Assembly: GCF_034669705.1 (NCBI RefSeq)
Contig: NZ_JAXMOR010000001.1
Coordinates: 62,001-126,000, forward strand
DNA from: Marinovum sp034669705
GTDB lineage: Bacteria; Pseudomonadota; Alphaproteobacteria; Rhodobacterales; Rhodobacteraceae
Length of the DNA stretch: 64,000 bases
Reading direction: 5' to 3'
Below, piece by piece: positions 9,230 through 16,411 of the stretch. The number at the start of each line of letters is the position of its first letter. Positions within the stretch are counted from its first letter, which is position 1. The notes under the pieces were generated by a model. It ran no database searches. It worked only from the letters and a program-made list of their open reading frames with translations, and was not told the DNA's origin. Made by a program: the position numbers and the translations under genes.

Positions 9230-9971
9230 GGTCGTGTCCTTTGAAGAGAGATTTTTCGGTGCGCTCCAGAAGGTTCAGGAACAGGACGGCCAGCACGATG
9301 ATCGAAAAGATCGCGGCATACATGCTGGGATAATCGGCAATCGACCGGCTGAAGGTGATGATGTCGCCGACGCCGGTCGGAGTGATCTTCAGCTCGGCCA
9401 GGATGGCGCCGATAAACCCGGCCGAGACGCCGAGGCGCAGCCCCGAGAAGATCAGCGGCGACGCGGCGGGAATGATGATCTTGATCAGCATGTCGGTGCG
9501 CGAGCCGAGGAAGGATTTGCACATCTCCTTCATCGATTCCGGAGTATGGCGGACCGCGCCTGCAGTGTTCAGAACGATCACCGGCATCGCCATGATGCAG
9601 ACCACGAACACCTTGGACGTCAGTCCGATGCCATAGGCCATGACCAGAAGCGGGATCAGTGCGGCCAGCGGCGCCGACTGCATGACGATGAAGATCGGCG
9701 ACACCAGCCAGTCGAAGAACTTGCTGAGGCCGATCCAAAGCCCGAGTCCGATGCCCAGAACCGTGGAGATCGCCACGCCGAAGATCAGCGGCCTCAGGGT
9801 TTCTGCGTAGGCGTTCCACAGCCGTCCGTCGAAGGCCATCTCGACAAGCGCGGCCATGGATTCAATAAACGTCGGAAAAGCGTAGCTGACGGGTATCCTG
9901 CCAGCGATTTCCCAAGCCCCGAAGATGATGAAGGCAGACAGGAATTTCAAGTAAAGCGAGCGGTTCGCCAT
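9210..9971 (-). CDS. ABC transporter permease (SsuC/TauC type), first copy
   Basis: A 253-residue permease when started at the ATG at 9971 (MANRSLYLKFLSAFIIFG); a GTG at 10034 would add a 21-residue unmatched leader. It has about six membrane segments and the EAA loop EMCKSFLGSRTDMLIKIIIPAASPLIFSG. The two permeases in the operon are clearly different, so the importer is probably a heterodimeric channel with one ATPase type. Confidence 0.91.
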   Translation of the reverse strand: MANRSLYLKFLSAFIIFGAWEIAGRIPVSYAFPTFIESMAALVEMAFDGRLWNAYAETLRPLIFGVAISTVLGIGLGLWIGLSKFFDWLVSPIFIVMQSAPLAALIPLLVMAYGIGLTSKVFVVCIMAMPVIVLNTAGAVRHTPESMKEMCKSFLGSRTDMLIKIIIPAASPLIFSGLRLGVSAGFIGAILAELKITPTGVGDIITFSRSIADYPSMYAAIFSIIVLAVLFLNLLERTEKSLFKGHDRGYVTD

Positions 9972-10043
9972 GGGGTGCGGTCCCGTGTCATGGAAGAGGA
10001 AGTGGTGACCGGACCAAAGTGCCAGTCCGGTCACCCGCGTGCT

Positions 10044-11024
10044 TTACTGCATCGCCTTGTCGAGCGGTGCGAGGTACCAGAAGTCCTCGATGTTCAACTC
10101 TGACGGAGCGCCTTCCAACTGGCCGGCTGCCGAGTACCACTCGAGATCGGCGTTGGCCGCTACCTTGCCGCCACCGTCCTTGGAATAGAGCCCAGCCTTG
10201 ACCGCATCGCCGTAGAAGCCGTCAAGCTCGTCGAGGATCTCTTTCGGCAACTGGCCGATCGGGCCGTCCGGGTTGGTCTCGCGGCGGATGATCGTCGGGT
10301 CCTCGTGCATGTCGCGATAGACGCTGAGCAGCGCGTTGACGAAGATCTCCACGTCTTCCTCGTTGTTCTTGATCCAGTCGAGATTGGCGAACAGCGCTTC
10401 GTCTGAGGCTTCCACTTCGAACATCTCGAGCACGTTGAACCGGTCGGCCTCGGGGCTGCGCATCAGCTTGTTGGTGTTCGACAGGTCGATGATCGTGGCA
10501 TCCGCCTGACCGCCCAGCAGCGCGGCAACCCGGTTGGACGAGCCCGGTACGTAGGACCGGGCGCCAAACTTCATGCCGATCCGTTCCTCAATCACATTGG
10601 CGATCGAATCCGTGCCGCCGCCGCGCGAATGCAGCAGGATCGGCTCACCGTCGAGATCCTCGAGTGTTTCGTATTTCTTGGTGGTCACTGGGAAGAATTT
10701 CAGCTTGGAGAGCTGAAAGATGATCCGGATCGGCGCTTTCGACCGCTGCATCGCTGCGTAGGGCGTGCCGAAGCCGATATCCATCTGTCCGCTGAGTACT
10801 GCCTGGATGGCCAGCTCTTCGTCGGAAAAGGCGGTCCATTCATAGTCCAGACCCTCGGCCTTGGCGCGGTCGAGTGCCACGAAGAAGGCCGCCAACTCAT
10901 CTGATGGCGTCTCGGCCAAGGCGATCTTGATCGTCTCGGCCTGGGCCATGGCGGGCAGCATCAGGCTGCCGGCCATCACCGCCCCGGCGATGAACGCCGT
11001 GGTCTTGCGAAATAGATGTTTCAT
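10044..11024 (-). CDS. ABC transporter substrate-binding protein (NMT1/SsuA-like)
   Basis: A 326-residue periplasmic binding protein with a signal peptide ending in MLPAMAQA. The mature protein shows the NMT1/SsuA pattern: IKIALAETPSDELAAFFVALDRAKAEGLDYEW, then AIQAVLSGQMDIGFGTPYAAM, and a hinge segment PILLHSRGGGTDSIANVIEER. It is the first gene of the importer operon and has a strong GGGAGGAA ribosome-binding site. The ligand cannot be assigned; sulfonates, aromatic acids or pyrimidine precursors are all possible for this family. Confidence 0.9.
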   Translation of the reverse strand: MKHLFRKTTAFIAGAVMAGSLMLPAMAQAETIKIALAETPSDELAAFFVALDRAKAEGLDYEWTAFSDEELAIQAVLSGQMDIGFGTPYAAMQRSKAPIRIIFQLSKLKFFPVTTKKYETLEDLDGEPILLHSRGGGTDSIANVIEERIGMKFGARSYVPGSSNRVAALLGGQADATIIDLSNTNKLMRSPEADRFNVLEMFEVEASDEALFANLDWIKNNEEDVEIFVNALLSVYRDMHEDPTIIRRETNPDGPIGQLPKEILDELDGFYGDAVKAGLYSKDGGGKVAANADLEWYSAAGQLEGAPSELNIEDFWYLAPLDKAMQ

Positions 11025-11106
11025 CAGTTCCTCCCTTGGATTTTGCTTCTGGTCCTAACCGGCAGGCTGGCGCGGATTTTTCCGTCTTCCGGCCCCCGGC
11101 CTGCTC

Positions 11107-11799
11107 TCAGATCTCCCCGAACAGGCGCGCCGACACCGATCCGATGTGCCGCCGCATCGCGTCATGCGCCGCCATCGGATCGCGCGCCTCGACGGCGGCG
11201 GCGATATTCCTGTGCTCCTCGAAGCTGGTGTGACTGCGCGGCGGGCGGATGCTGTCACGCACCACCCTGCGCCACGCAACATTGCGCTGAACCTTGTTCA
11301 TCTGGTCATACAGCGTCACCAGCAACAGATTGTCCGAGGCCACGGCGACAGCATGATGAAAGGCGTCGTCATGCGTCTCGTACTCGGCCCAGGTCTCCGC
11401 CTGCTCGCAGAATTCGACGGCCCGCATGATCTGCGCGACGGCCTGGCCCGAGGCATTGACCGCCGCCTCACGGGCGATCGCCGGCTCGATGCTCAGGCGG
11501 GCGCGCATCACCTTGACCGGGGTCAGGTGGTGACCGATGTCCGGCAAACCGGGCTCGGCGGCCTTCGGCTCGGACAGGAACGTGCCTTTGCCGACATGCC
11601 GCCAGATCAGACCCTCACGCTCAAGCGAGTCGAGGGCCTTGCGCAGCGTGGTTCGCGACATTCCCAATGCGCTGATCAGGTCGCGTTCGGCCGGAAGCCT
11701 GTCACCGGGCGCGTAACCGCCGGCGTCAATGAAGGCTCTCAGACTTTCCACGCTGGCCTGTCGGCTGATGTGCATTGGTTGATCCATTTCCGTTTTCAT
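11107..11799 (-). CDS. GntR-family regulator, FadR/FCD subfamily
   Basis: A 230-residue regulator. The N-terminal winged helix (about residues 10-80) includes GDRLPAERDLISALGMSRTTLRKALDSLEREGLI, a textbook GntR recognition region. The C-terminal FCD domain is all-helical with the metal/ligand histidines visible in ETHDDAFHHAVAVAS and SHTSFEEHRNI. It lies immediately upstream of the importer operon on the same strand and is divergent from the FAH-family gene, so it probably controls both. Candidate operators are the palindrome at 11803 and the repeats at 11899. Confidence 0.94.
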   Translation of the reverse strand: MKTEMDQPMHISRQASVESLRAFIDAGGYAPGDRLPAERDLISALGMSRTTLRKALDSLEREGLIWRHVGKGTFLSEPKAAEPGLPDIGHHLTPVKVMRARLSIEPAIAREAAVNASGQAVAQIMRAVEFCEQAETWAEYETHDDAFHHAVAVASDNLLLVTLYDQMNKVQRNVAWRRVVRDSIRPPRSHTSFEEHRNIAAAVEARDPMAAHDAMRRHIGSVSARLFGEI

Positions 11800-11802
11800 C
11801 CT

Positions 11803-11822
11803 CTAATTGATCTACCAATTAG
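11803..11822. promoter_or_regulatory. Palindromic operator candidate for the FCD regulator
   Basis: CTAATTG (11803-11809) and CAATTAG (11816-11822) form a perfect 7-bp inverted repeat with a 6-bp centre, four bases upstream of the regulator's start. Read on the minus strand it contains TTGGTAGATCAA, close to the TTGGTnnnACCAA style of FadR-subfamily operators. Autoregulation is the likely use. Confidence 0.6.
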
Positions 11823-11898
11823 GGAGTATTCCGTCGATTATGGCCGATCAATGCTATATTGCAAGGAATAAAAATCGATATTATGCGCGCCACTCCCG

Positions 11899-11916
11899 AT
11901 TGATCCGAAATTGATC
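11899..11916. promoter_or_regulatory. Phased ATTGATC repeats upstream of the FAH gene
   Basis: ATTGATC occurs at 11899-11905 and again at 11910-11916, one helical turn (11 bp) apart, and a third copy lies in the palindrome (11806-11812). The pair is about 45 bp ahead of the FAH start, a position suited to repression of that gene by the divergent GntR/FCD regulator. Confidence 0.5.
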
Positions 11917-11960
11917 TGGGCCTATGACTTTTGAGAGCGAATCAAAAACCTGGAGGAACC

Positions 11961-12647
11961 ATGCCCGACTACATCATCGAACCGCCGCAGCCCGTGGGGC
12001 TACCAGTCGCTGGAAGCGATGCCCTGTTCCCGGTCCGCAGGGTCTACTGCATTGGGCGCAACTACGCGGCGCACGCGATCGAGATGGGCGATGATCCGGA
12101 CCGCGACCCGCCGTTCTTCTTTCAGAAAAACCCCGACAATCTCGATCCGTCGGGCGAATTTCCCTATCCGACAAAATCCGACGACGTGCATTACGAGGCC
12201 GAGATGGCCGTCGTGCTCAAACAGGGCGGTGTCAACATTTCGCTGGATCAGGCGCTGGACCATGTGTTCGGCTACGCGCTGTCGCTCGACATGACGCGAC
12301 GCGACCTGCAGGGCGCAGCCAAGAAGAAGGGCCGCCCATGGGAGGTCGGCAAGGCCTTCGAGCGCTCGGCTCCCATCGGACCGATCCTGCCGGTGGACCA
12401 GGTCGGCCATCCTTCCGAGGGGCGGCTCGAGCTGACGGTGAACGGCGAGACCAAGCAAGAAGGCGACCTGAACCAGATGATCTGGAAGGTGCCGGAGATG
12501 ATCTCGTACCTCTCCGAGTATTTCGAGCTGGCACCGGGCGATGTGATTCTGTCGGGCACCCCCGCCGGTGTCGGGCCGGTGCAGAAGGGCGACGTCATGG
12601 AGCTGACCATCGAGGGCCTCGGCAGCCTGAACGTCCCGGTCGTCTGA
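11961..12647 (+). CDS. Fumarylacetoacetate hydrolase family protein (fumarylpyruvate hydrolase-like)
   Basis: A 228-residue FAH-fold hydrolase starting at ATG 11961, which has a strong GGAGGA site 8 bases upstream. The start RRVYCIGRNYAAHAIEMGDDPDRDPPFFFQK closely resembles fumarylpyruvate hydrolases (NagK) of the gentisate pathway. The metal ligands appear as YEAEMAVVL (two acidic residues) and SLDMTRRDLQ. The C-terminal GDVILSGTPAGVGPVQKGD is the usual FAH tail. The enzyme would cut a carbon-carbon bond in a beta-diketo acid in the cytoplasm. No ring-cleaving dioxygenase is in the window, so the pathway assignment is inferred. The next gene in its operon is a dead acyl-CoA synthetase. Confidence 0.9.
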   Translation: MPDYIIEPPQPVGLPVAGSDALFPVRRVYCIGRNYAAHAIEMGDDPDRDPPFFFQKNPDNLDPSGEFPYPTKSDDVHYEAEMAVVLKQGGVNISLDQALDHVFGYALSLDMTRRDLQGAAKKKGRPWEVGKAFERSAPIGPILPVDQVGHPSEGRLELTVNGETKQEGDLNQMIWKVPEMISYLSEYFELAPGDVILSGTPAGVGPVQKGDVMELTIEGLGSLNVPVV

Positions 12648-12706
12648 CCGCGGTGACCAGACAGGGGCCGCCCCGGCGGGCGGTCCGCAATGCCCAGGAG
12701 GCTGCC

Positions 12707-13288
12707 ATGGGCAACTCAATCGCTCCCTGATCGCGGCGCATGACGCCAAGGCTCCTGCCATCGGTGCGCCGAAGCGGGCGTGATTGAGTTATGGCGGCCT
12801 GCGCGCGCGCGCGCCGATGTCTCTCGTGCGCATTAGCAAGGCATAGGGCGCGGTGACCGGGTCGCCATCGTTCTGCCTCACGGGCCGGAGATGATCGCCG
12901 ACTCGGCCAAGAACCTGCTGATCAACGGTGGTGCAACCGGCGAGATCGTCATCAGCGGCCCTTACGTCACGCCGGGCTACGAGGGAAATCCCAACGCCAA
13001 TGCCGAGAACTTCTTCGAAGCGGATGGCAAACGGTGGTCCGCACCGGCGATCAGGGGGCGTTCGACACCGAGGGTTATCTGCGTCTCACCGGGCGCTTGA
13101 AAGAGATCATCAATCGCGGCGGCGAGAAGATTAGCCCGCTCGAGGTAGACGCGGCGCTGCTGTCCCATCCCGAGATTGCCCAGGCTGTCTGTTTCGCCGT
13201 GCCGCATCCGAAGCACGGAGCAGACATTGCCGCGGCGGCGGTTCTGACAGAGGGATCGGCCTTGGATGAAACGGCCATCCAAAGATTT
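12707..13288 (+). pseudogene. AMP-dependent acyl-CoA synthetase remnant
   Basis: The fragment begins at ATG 12707 after an AGGAGG site, 60 bases past the FAH gene. It breaks almost at once: LIAAHDAKAPAIGAP and LSYGGLR follow in a shifted frame with stops. GRGDRVAIVLPHGPEMIA is then joined directly to C-terminal sequence (GEIVISGPYVTPGYEGNPNANAENF, then RTGDQGAFDTEGYLRLTGRLKEIINRGGEKISP in another frame). The middle part, roughly 300 codons with the AMP-binding core, is gone. The 3' end is cut by IS-like sequence at about 13290. It was probably an operon partner of the FAH gene. Confidence 0.85.
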
Positions 13289-13294
13289 GGGGGG

Positions 13295-13310
13295 GTCCGC
13301 AAACCGTGTT
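13295..13310 (+). repeat. IS-end-like 16-bp direct repeat, copy 1
   Basis: GTCCGCAAACCGTGTT, preceded by a G-run, marks the point where acyl-CoA synthetase homology ends. The same 16 bases recur in the same orientation at 14182-14197. Confidence 0.7.
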
Positions 13311-13830
13311 GGTCGACTTCGCCAGGTGAAGGAAGCGCCTATATACCTCCGTTTTTTGGCGGAGGACGCCCTTGCTTCACCACGATGCTCGCCGTCTTCT
13401 CGACGCGCTCGATGGGCTCAATCCGGCCCAGATAGAATACGCCCAATCCAAGATCCGCGATCTTCGGCGCAGGACGGAGGCGATCTCGGAGATAGAGGCC
13501 CGGACGAACCAGGCAGGCACCTGCCCGCACTGCGGCGACGGCACGCGACAGAAGTGGGGCGCACACGGACCCAAGTCCAGCGCTACCGATGCGGCGGCTG
13601 CCGGAAGACCTACTCCGGCAGAACCGGCTCCGCAATCGGTGCTTAAGCTTGCAGGCCGGCTCGGGCTCAACAAATACACCATCTGGCGTTGGCGAATGCT
13701 CATGTTCTCGATCATCGTTGGAAGCTCTGCCGGGAGTTTCTCCGGGATCGTCGAGGCTGACGAGTGTTAGTTGAAACAGATTCTTTCAGGGAAACCGGAA
13801 GACCCAAGATGACGCCGGACTAAGCCGGAT
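13295..13830 (+). pseudogene. IS1595/ISXO2-like transposase remnant
   Basis: From about 13372 the reading LHHDARRLLDALDGLNPAQIEYAQSKI is followed by a zinc-ribbon start, CPHCGDGTRQKWG. The second half of the ribbon (VQRYRCGGCRKTYSGRTG) lies in another frame, as does GLNKYTIWRWR. The catalytic domain barely begins (GIVEADE, then FRETGRPK in a third frame) before homology stops. Zinc ribbon plus VEADE is the IS1595 layout. It is frameshifted at least twice and lacks most of the DDE domain. An IS-end-like GTCCGCAAACCGTGTT lies at its left edge. Confidence 0.72.
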
Positions 13831-13996
13831 AGCCTTTAAAATCAGGGCGTTGCGGCGAGGGTGTGCTGTAGGCACGGTCGAGGCGTAATACTTTCAGGAG
13901 TACTGGAAATCGCAGTTCCGAGCGACTGGAAGCCCGGATGTGATCGTTAATCAGGGCGGACCGTGTGTGGCGTCTAAGTGCTGTTCAATAAACAAA

Positions 13997-14031
13997 GAAA
14001 CCGCCCCTGAAGTGCTGTTCAAGGCGGTTTC
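13997..14031. terminator. Stem-loop in the IS/prophage junction
   Basis: GAAACCGCC (13997-14005) pairs perfectly with GGCGGTTTC (14023-14031) around a 17-nt loop that contains one copy of the AGTGCTGTTCAA repeat. It could be a terminator or part of a mobile-element end; no gene directly precedes it. Confidence 0.35.
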
Positions 14032-14181
14032 AACAGGTCTCTCAGACCGATTTTTCTGGACTCTGGCGTCCTAGAAGGCTGCAGACGTCCGAGAACGGAA
14101 ATTTCGACGATAAAACATGTGGTTAATTCGGATTTTCCTGCGCGATGCCGGCGTTGAACTTGGACGCGATTTTTAGGGGGT

Positions 14182-14197
14182 GTCCGCAAACCGTGTT
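14182..14197 (+). repeat. IS-end-like 16-bp direct repeat, copy 2
   Basis: Second copy of GTCCGCAAACCGTGTT. Here it is part of TGTCCGC (14181-14187) facing GCGGACA (14208-14214). The sequence inside differs from copy 1 after 16 bases, so this is either a second, mostly deleted insertion or an unrelated element using a similar end. Confidence 0.6.
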
Positions 14198-14249
14198 TTT
14201 CAGCTATGCGGACAAAGCGGTCACTCGTGGGAGCTATTAGGTTGCGGCC

Positions 14250-14492
14250 CTATTCAGGGCTAATCGACTTGTCGTCGCGTCGGTTTTCTCTGTTTTCCTT
14301 TATGGCATCAAGCGTCGCTCTGCGAGCCGCCTTTTCTGACAAAAGCACAATCGATTCATGGCGGCCCTTGAGTTCAGCTAACTCTAGTTCTAATTGCCGT
14401 ACTCGTTCCGTGAGGGCCCCTACTTCGTCGGAAAGCTGTTCTGCTATGCCCACAGCGTTAAGTATTACTTTGATGTCAGAGTAGATGCTCAT
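14250..14492 (-). CDS. Small coiled-coil protein, unknown function
   Basis: An 80-residue protein, MSIYSDIKVILNAVGIAEQLSDEVGALTERVRQLELEL and on, with heptad-like leucine spacing over residues 20-60 that suggests a coiled coil, and a charged tail. It starts one base after the stop of the 169-residue gene upstream, so the two form an operon. Base composition is noticeably richer in A and T than the flanking host and phage genes, which suggests separate acquisition. I do not recognise the family. Confidence 0.6.
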   Translation of the reverse strand: MSIYSDIKVILNAVGIAEQLSDEVGALTERVRQLELELAELKGRHESIVLLSEKAARRATLDAIKENRENRRDDKSISPE

Positions 14493-14493
14493 C

Positions 14494-15003
14494 TCAGATT
14501 TGTTTTAACGTTACAGATTTCCGCAGAAACACCTGTATATCGATTAAAGAAAGTACGGATTCTGCTGCCTCCAGGCGTCGCCTCATTATCTCGACGAGAT
14601 TAACCGCGATTCCCATCTTCGTCCCATTCTCATTGAAAATCAAAAGAACATCTTCTGGGACGTCTTCTATATTAAGGTAGCGGTTAAATACAATTAGCGC
14701 TTCAGCTTGATGGCTTTCAAACTGAGAAAACTCCAACGAGTCAGCGTCCAATGACGAACCACTTAGATAGAATAAATCTATCATCCAAGCACTCTCTCCC
14801 GAGCCATCTTGGAAGTCGGCAACGCCAGAATAGGAAATATTGTCAAGTGCACCAACAAAGCTTTCGCCCGATTCTAAGATAAGTATCGCTCTAATAGGGC
14901 CATCTTGAAGAAACCTTTCGACCCGAGAAGCTGGAACAGGGATACCCCGTTCATTGAAAATATTCTCACCGGGATCTTTGGGGTTTCTTAAGAGATTGAG
15001 CAT
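14494..15003 (-). CDS. Hypothetical 169-residue protein of an AT-rich operon
   Basis: A soluble acidic protein with no membrane segment or signal. The segment PIRAILILESGESFVGALDNISYSG looks like a small beta-barrel, and the C-terminal half has NLVEIMRRRLEAAESVLSLIDIQVFL helices. It is transcribed leftward together with the 80-residue coiled-coil gene. The codon use and AT-richness differ from the surroundings. It may be prophage left-end cargo or part of a separate insertion; a family could not be assigned. Confidence 0.65.
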   Translation of the reverse strand: MLNLLRNPKDPGENIFNERGIPVPASRVERFLQDGPIRAILILESGESFVGALDNISYSGVADFQDGSGESAWMIDLFYLSGSSLDADSLEFSQFESHQAEALIVFNRYLNIEDVPEDVLLIFNENGTKMGIAVNLVEIMRRRLEAAESVLSLIDIQVFLRKSVTLKQI

Positions 15004-15376
15004 GACTTCTGGTGTATAGCCGAATGACCGTAGCGTTCTGATGCGCGCAACTTCAACAACGCTACATCAAGAAAGGGCGTGTGGCTACTAGGATTTCCGG
15101 TCCATTCCACACTGCAAGACAATCTCGGTTGCGTTGCTGTTTGCCACTAAGCCACCTGTTCTGGAGGCCGCTATCGGTGAACTTAGAACATACGCGATGG
15201 GCTCGGCGGAGACCTCACCCGTGACGTCAAATCTAAGCCTACGACGCGCGGACGACTTCGATCGAAATGACTTTTTCGGTGTCTATCGACTGAACGCGGT
15301 TCGTGAACGCAGTGCGGATCTTCTTGTAGCCGAGACGTGCGCCTTCCATGTATGTTCCGCGAACTGGGGCGTGATG
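15004..15376. other. Non-coding stretch before the prophage repressor; possible left prophage end
   Basis: No convincing gene is seen in this 373-bp stretch; a + strand frame across it runs antisense into the repressor. GTGTGGCTAC (near 15079) and GCCACTAAGCCAC (near 15143) are partly inverted copies of one motif. The right flank contains TGTGGCAGG and TGTGGCTCC on the opposite strand (51780-51810), as one might expect for transposase sites, but the match is too short to define an end. Confidence 0.4.
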
Positions 15377-16048
15377 CTACCGGACAGACAGAACTGCCCG
15401 CACCGGACCAATGACCTGCATGTGAACATGGTTACTATATGGAAGCACAACCGGCGGAGTAGCTCTTTCTTCGAAGGTCATTACGAAGCTGCTGCCAGAT
15501 TTGGACAAATAGCCGATAAGTAGCCTGCTACTCTCTCTGAGCGCGCATAGAACGGGCGTATCGAAATCCTTCGGTACTTCACGTTCCAGTAGTACTATCG
15601 AATTTTTCGAGATGACGGGGTTCATGCGGTCATCGACGGCCATAACCGCGGTGAGCGATTTGGCGTCGAGGCCTTTGCTCTCCAGCCAAGCGCGCCCGAG
15701 GGCGACCGGCGGCAGCTCCATATTCTGGACTTCGGATTTGTGATAGGGAATAGCCGCATACCCACGCTCTAGCGCCTCTGTGCTGCCTTCGATCGAGATC
15801 CTCAGAAACGGCTGTACGGCGCCGACCTGGTCTTCTGCGGCAAGCCTTGGTGGACCAACATAAAACTCAAGACCAAGCGCGTTACAGAGCGCTTCCATCG
15901 TCTTGATGCTGGGTGAGCTGCCGGTCTTCATATCTTGAATAGGCGTTCGCTTTCGAGAGCCCAACGCCATTTCGGCGACATCAGCCATCGACAATCCGAG
16001 TTCCGCCCGACGCGCTTCTATCAGGTCAATCACTTTGTCCGCCTTCAT
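15377..16048 (-). CDS. Phage repressor, XRE helix-turn-helix with S24-like domain
   Basis: A 223-residue protein when started at ATG 16048 (MKADKVIDLIEARRAELGLSM). The N-terminal HTH spans about residues 5-60 (SMADVAEMALGSRK, PSIKTMEALCNALGLEF). The C-terminal half resembles an S24/LexA-type domain, but the usual catalytic DSM reads DRM at residue 141, so the nucleophile Ser is missing and RecA-stimulated self-cleavage is unlikely. It is the only leftward gene at the left of the phage, divergent from the early operon, as for Mu c and RcapMu-type repressors. The longer GTG start at 16063 has no better ribosome-binding site. Confidence 0.88.
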   Translation of the reverse strand: MKADKVIDLIEARRAELGLSMADVAEMALGSRKRTPIQDMKTGSSPSIKTMEALCNALGLEFYVGPPRLAAEDQVGAVQPFLRISIEGSTEALERGYAAIPYHKSEVQNMELPPVALGRAWLESKGLDAKSLTAVMAVDDRMNPVISKNSIVLLEREVPKDFDTPVLCALRESSRLLIGYLSKSGSSFVMTFEERATPPVVLPYSNHVHMQVIGPVRAVLSVR

Positions 16049-16156
16049 GGTGGAGGAATGCACTGAAACGCAGGTTCAGGCAAGTTTCCTCTTGCGTCAA
16101 GCATGCAGTGGAAATAACCATTGTGTTAACGATGGAAAAAACCATGAGCAGGGCTG
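16049..16156. promoter_or_regulatory. Divergent repressor/early promoter and operator region
   Basis: This 108-bp gap separates the repressor and early operon. GCAAG-tttcct-CTTGC at 16080-16095 is an inverted repeat suited to repressor binding. TTGCGT (16092) and TAACCA, 17 bases apart, could be an early promoter, and CCATTGTGTTAACGATGG near 16118 is a second partial dyad. Assignments are by eye only. Confidence 0.45.
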
Positions 16157-16411
16157 ATGCAAATTTCGAACCTCGTTACGCTTGTCGATACCTACCGATC
16201 CGCTGTGAATCGCAGCGAGGCCACCGTTTCCAACAAAGTCACTGGAAGCCACGCGCGGCTGTTTCAGCGCGCCCGCGCAAATCTGGGCTGCACGCTGAAG
16301 ACCTATACTGAAGCGCTGCAGTGGTTCTCGGACAACTGGCCTGCCGATCTTGAGTGGCCTCAGGGCATCGAACGCCCGGCTCTGAGGGTGAAAGCGAGAA
16401 AGGCATCGTGA
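16157..16411 (+). CDS. Small early phage protein (Ner-position, HTH-like)
   Basis: An 84-residue protein, MQISNLVTLVDTYRSAVNRSEATVSNKVTGSHARLFQRARANLG and on. It has the layout of short proteins often found next to phage repressors in alphaproteobacteria: a helix pair with SEATVSNKV followed by LKTYTEALQWFSDNWP. It occupies the position of Mu Ner, but a direct homology to Ner is not visible. It is the first gene of the early operon and overlaps the next gene's start by one base. Confidence 0.72.
   Translation: MQISNLVTLVDTYRSAVNRSEATVSNKVTGSHARLFQRARANLGCTLKTYTEALQWFSDNWPADLEWPQGIERPALRVKARKAS

Larger units (their letters stand above)
13831..14249. other. Non-coding junction between IS remnant and AT-rich operon
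   Basis: No gene is supported here. The stretch contains AAGTGCTGTTCAA twice (13976-13988 and 14010-14022), a 9-bp inverted repeat GAAACCGCC/GGCGGTTTC at 13997-14031, and the second IS-end-like 16-mer at 14182. The sequence composition is mixed, as expected for stacked insertions. The left end of the prophage could lie here. Confidence 0.5.

Noticed and set aside
14181..14214. TGTCCGC...GCGGACA as the left terminus of the prophage
   Set aside because: It starts with TG as Mu ends do, but no inverted match was found in the right flank and the same 16-mer also occurs at 13295 beside an IS fragment.
15134..15523. 129-codon + frame between the AT-rich operon and the repressor
   Set aside because: It overlaps the repressor 3' end antisense, has no ribosome-binding site and shows no recognisable domain.
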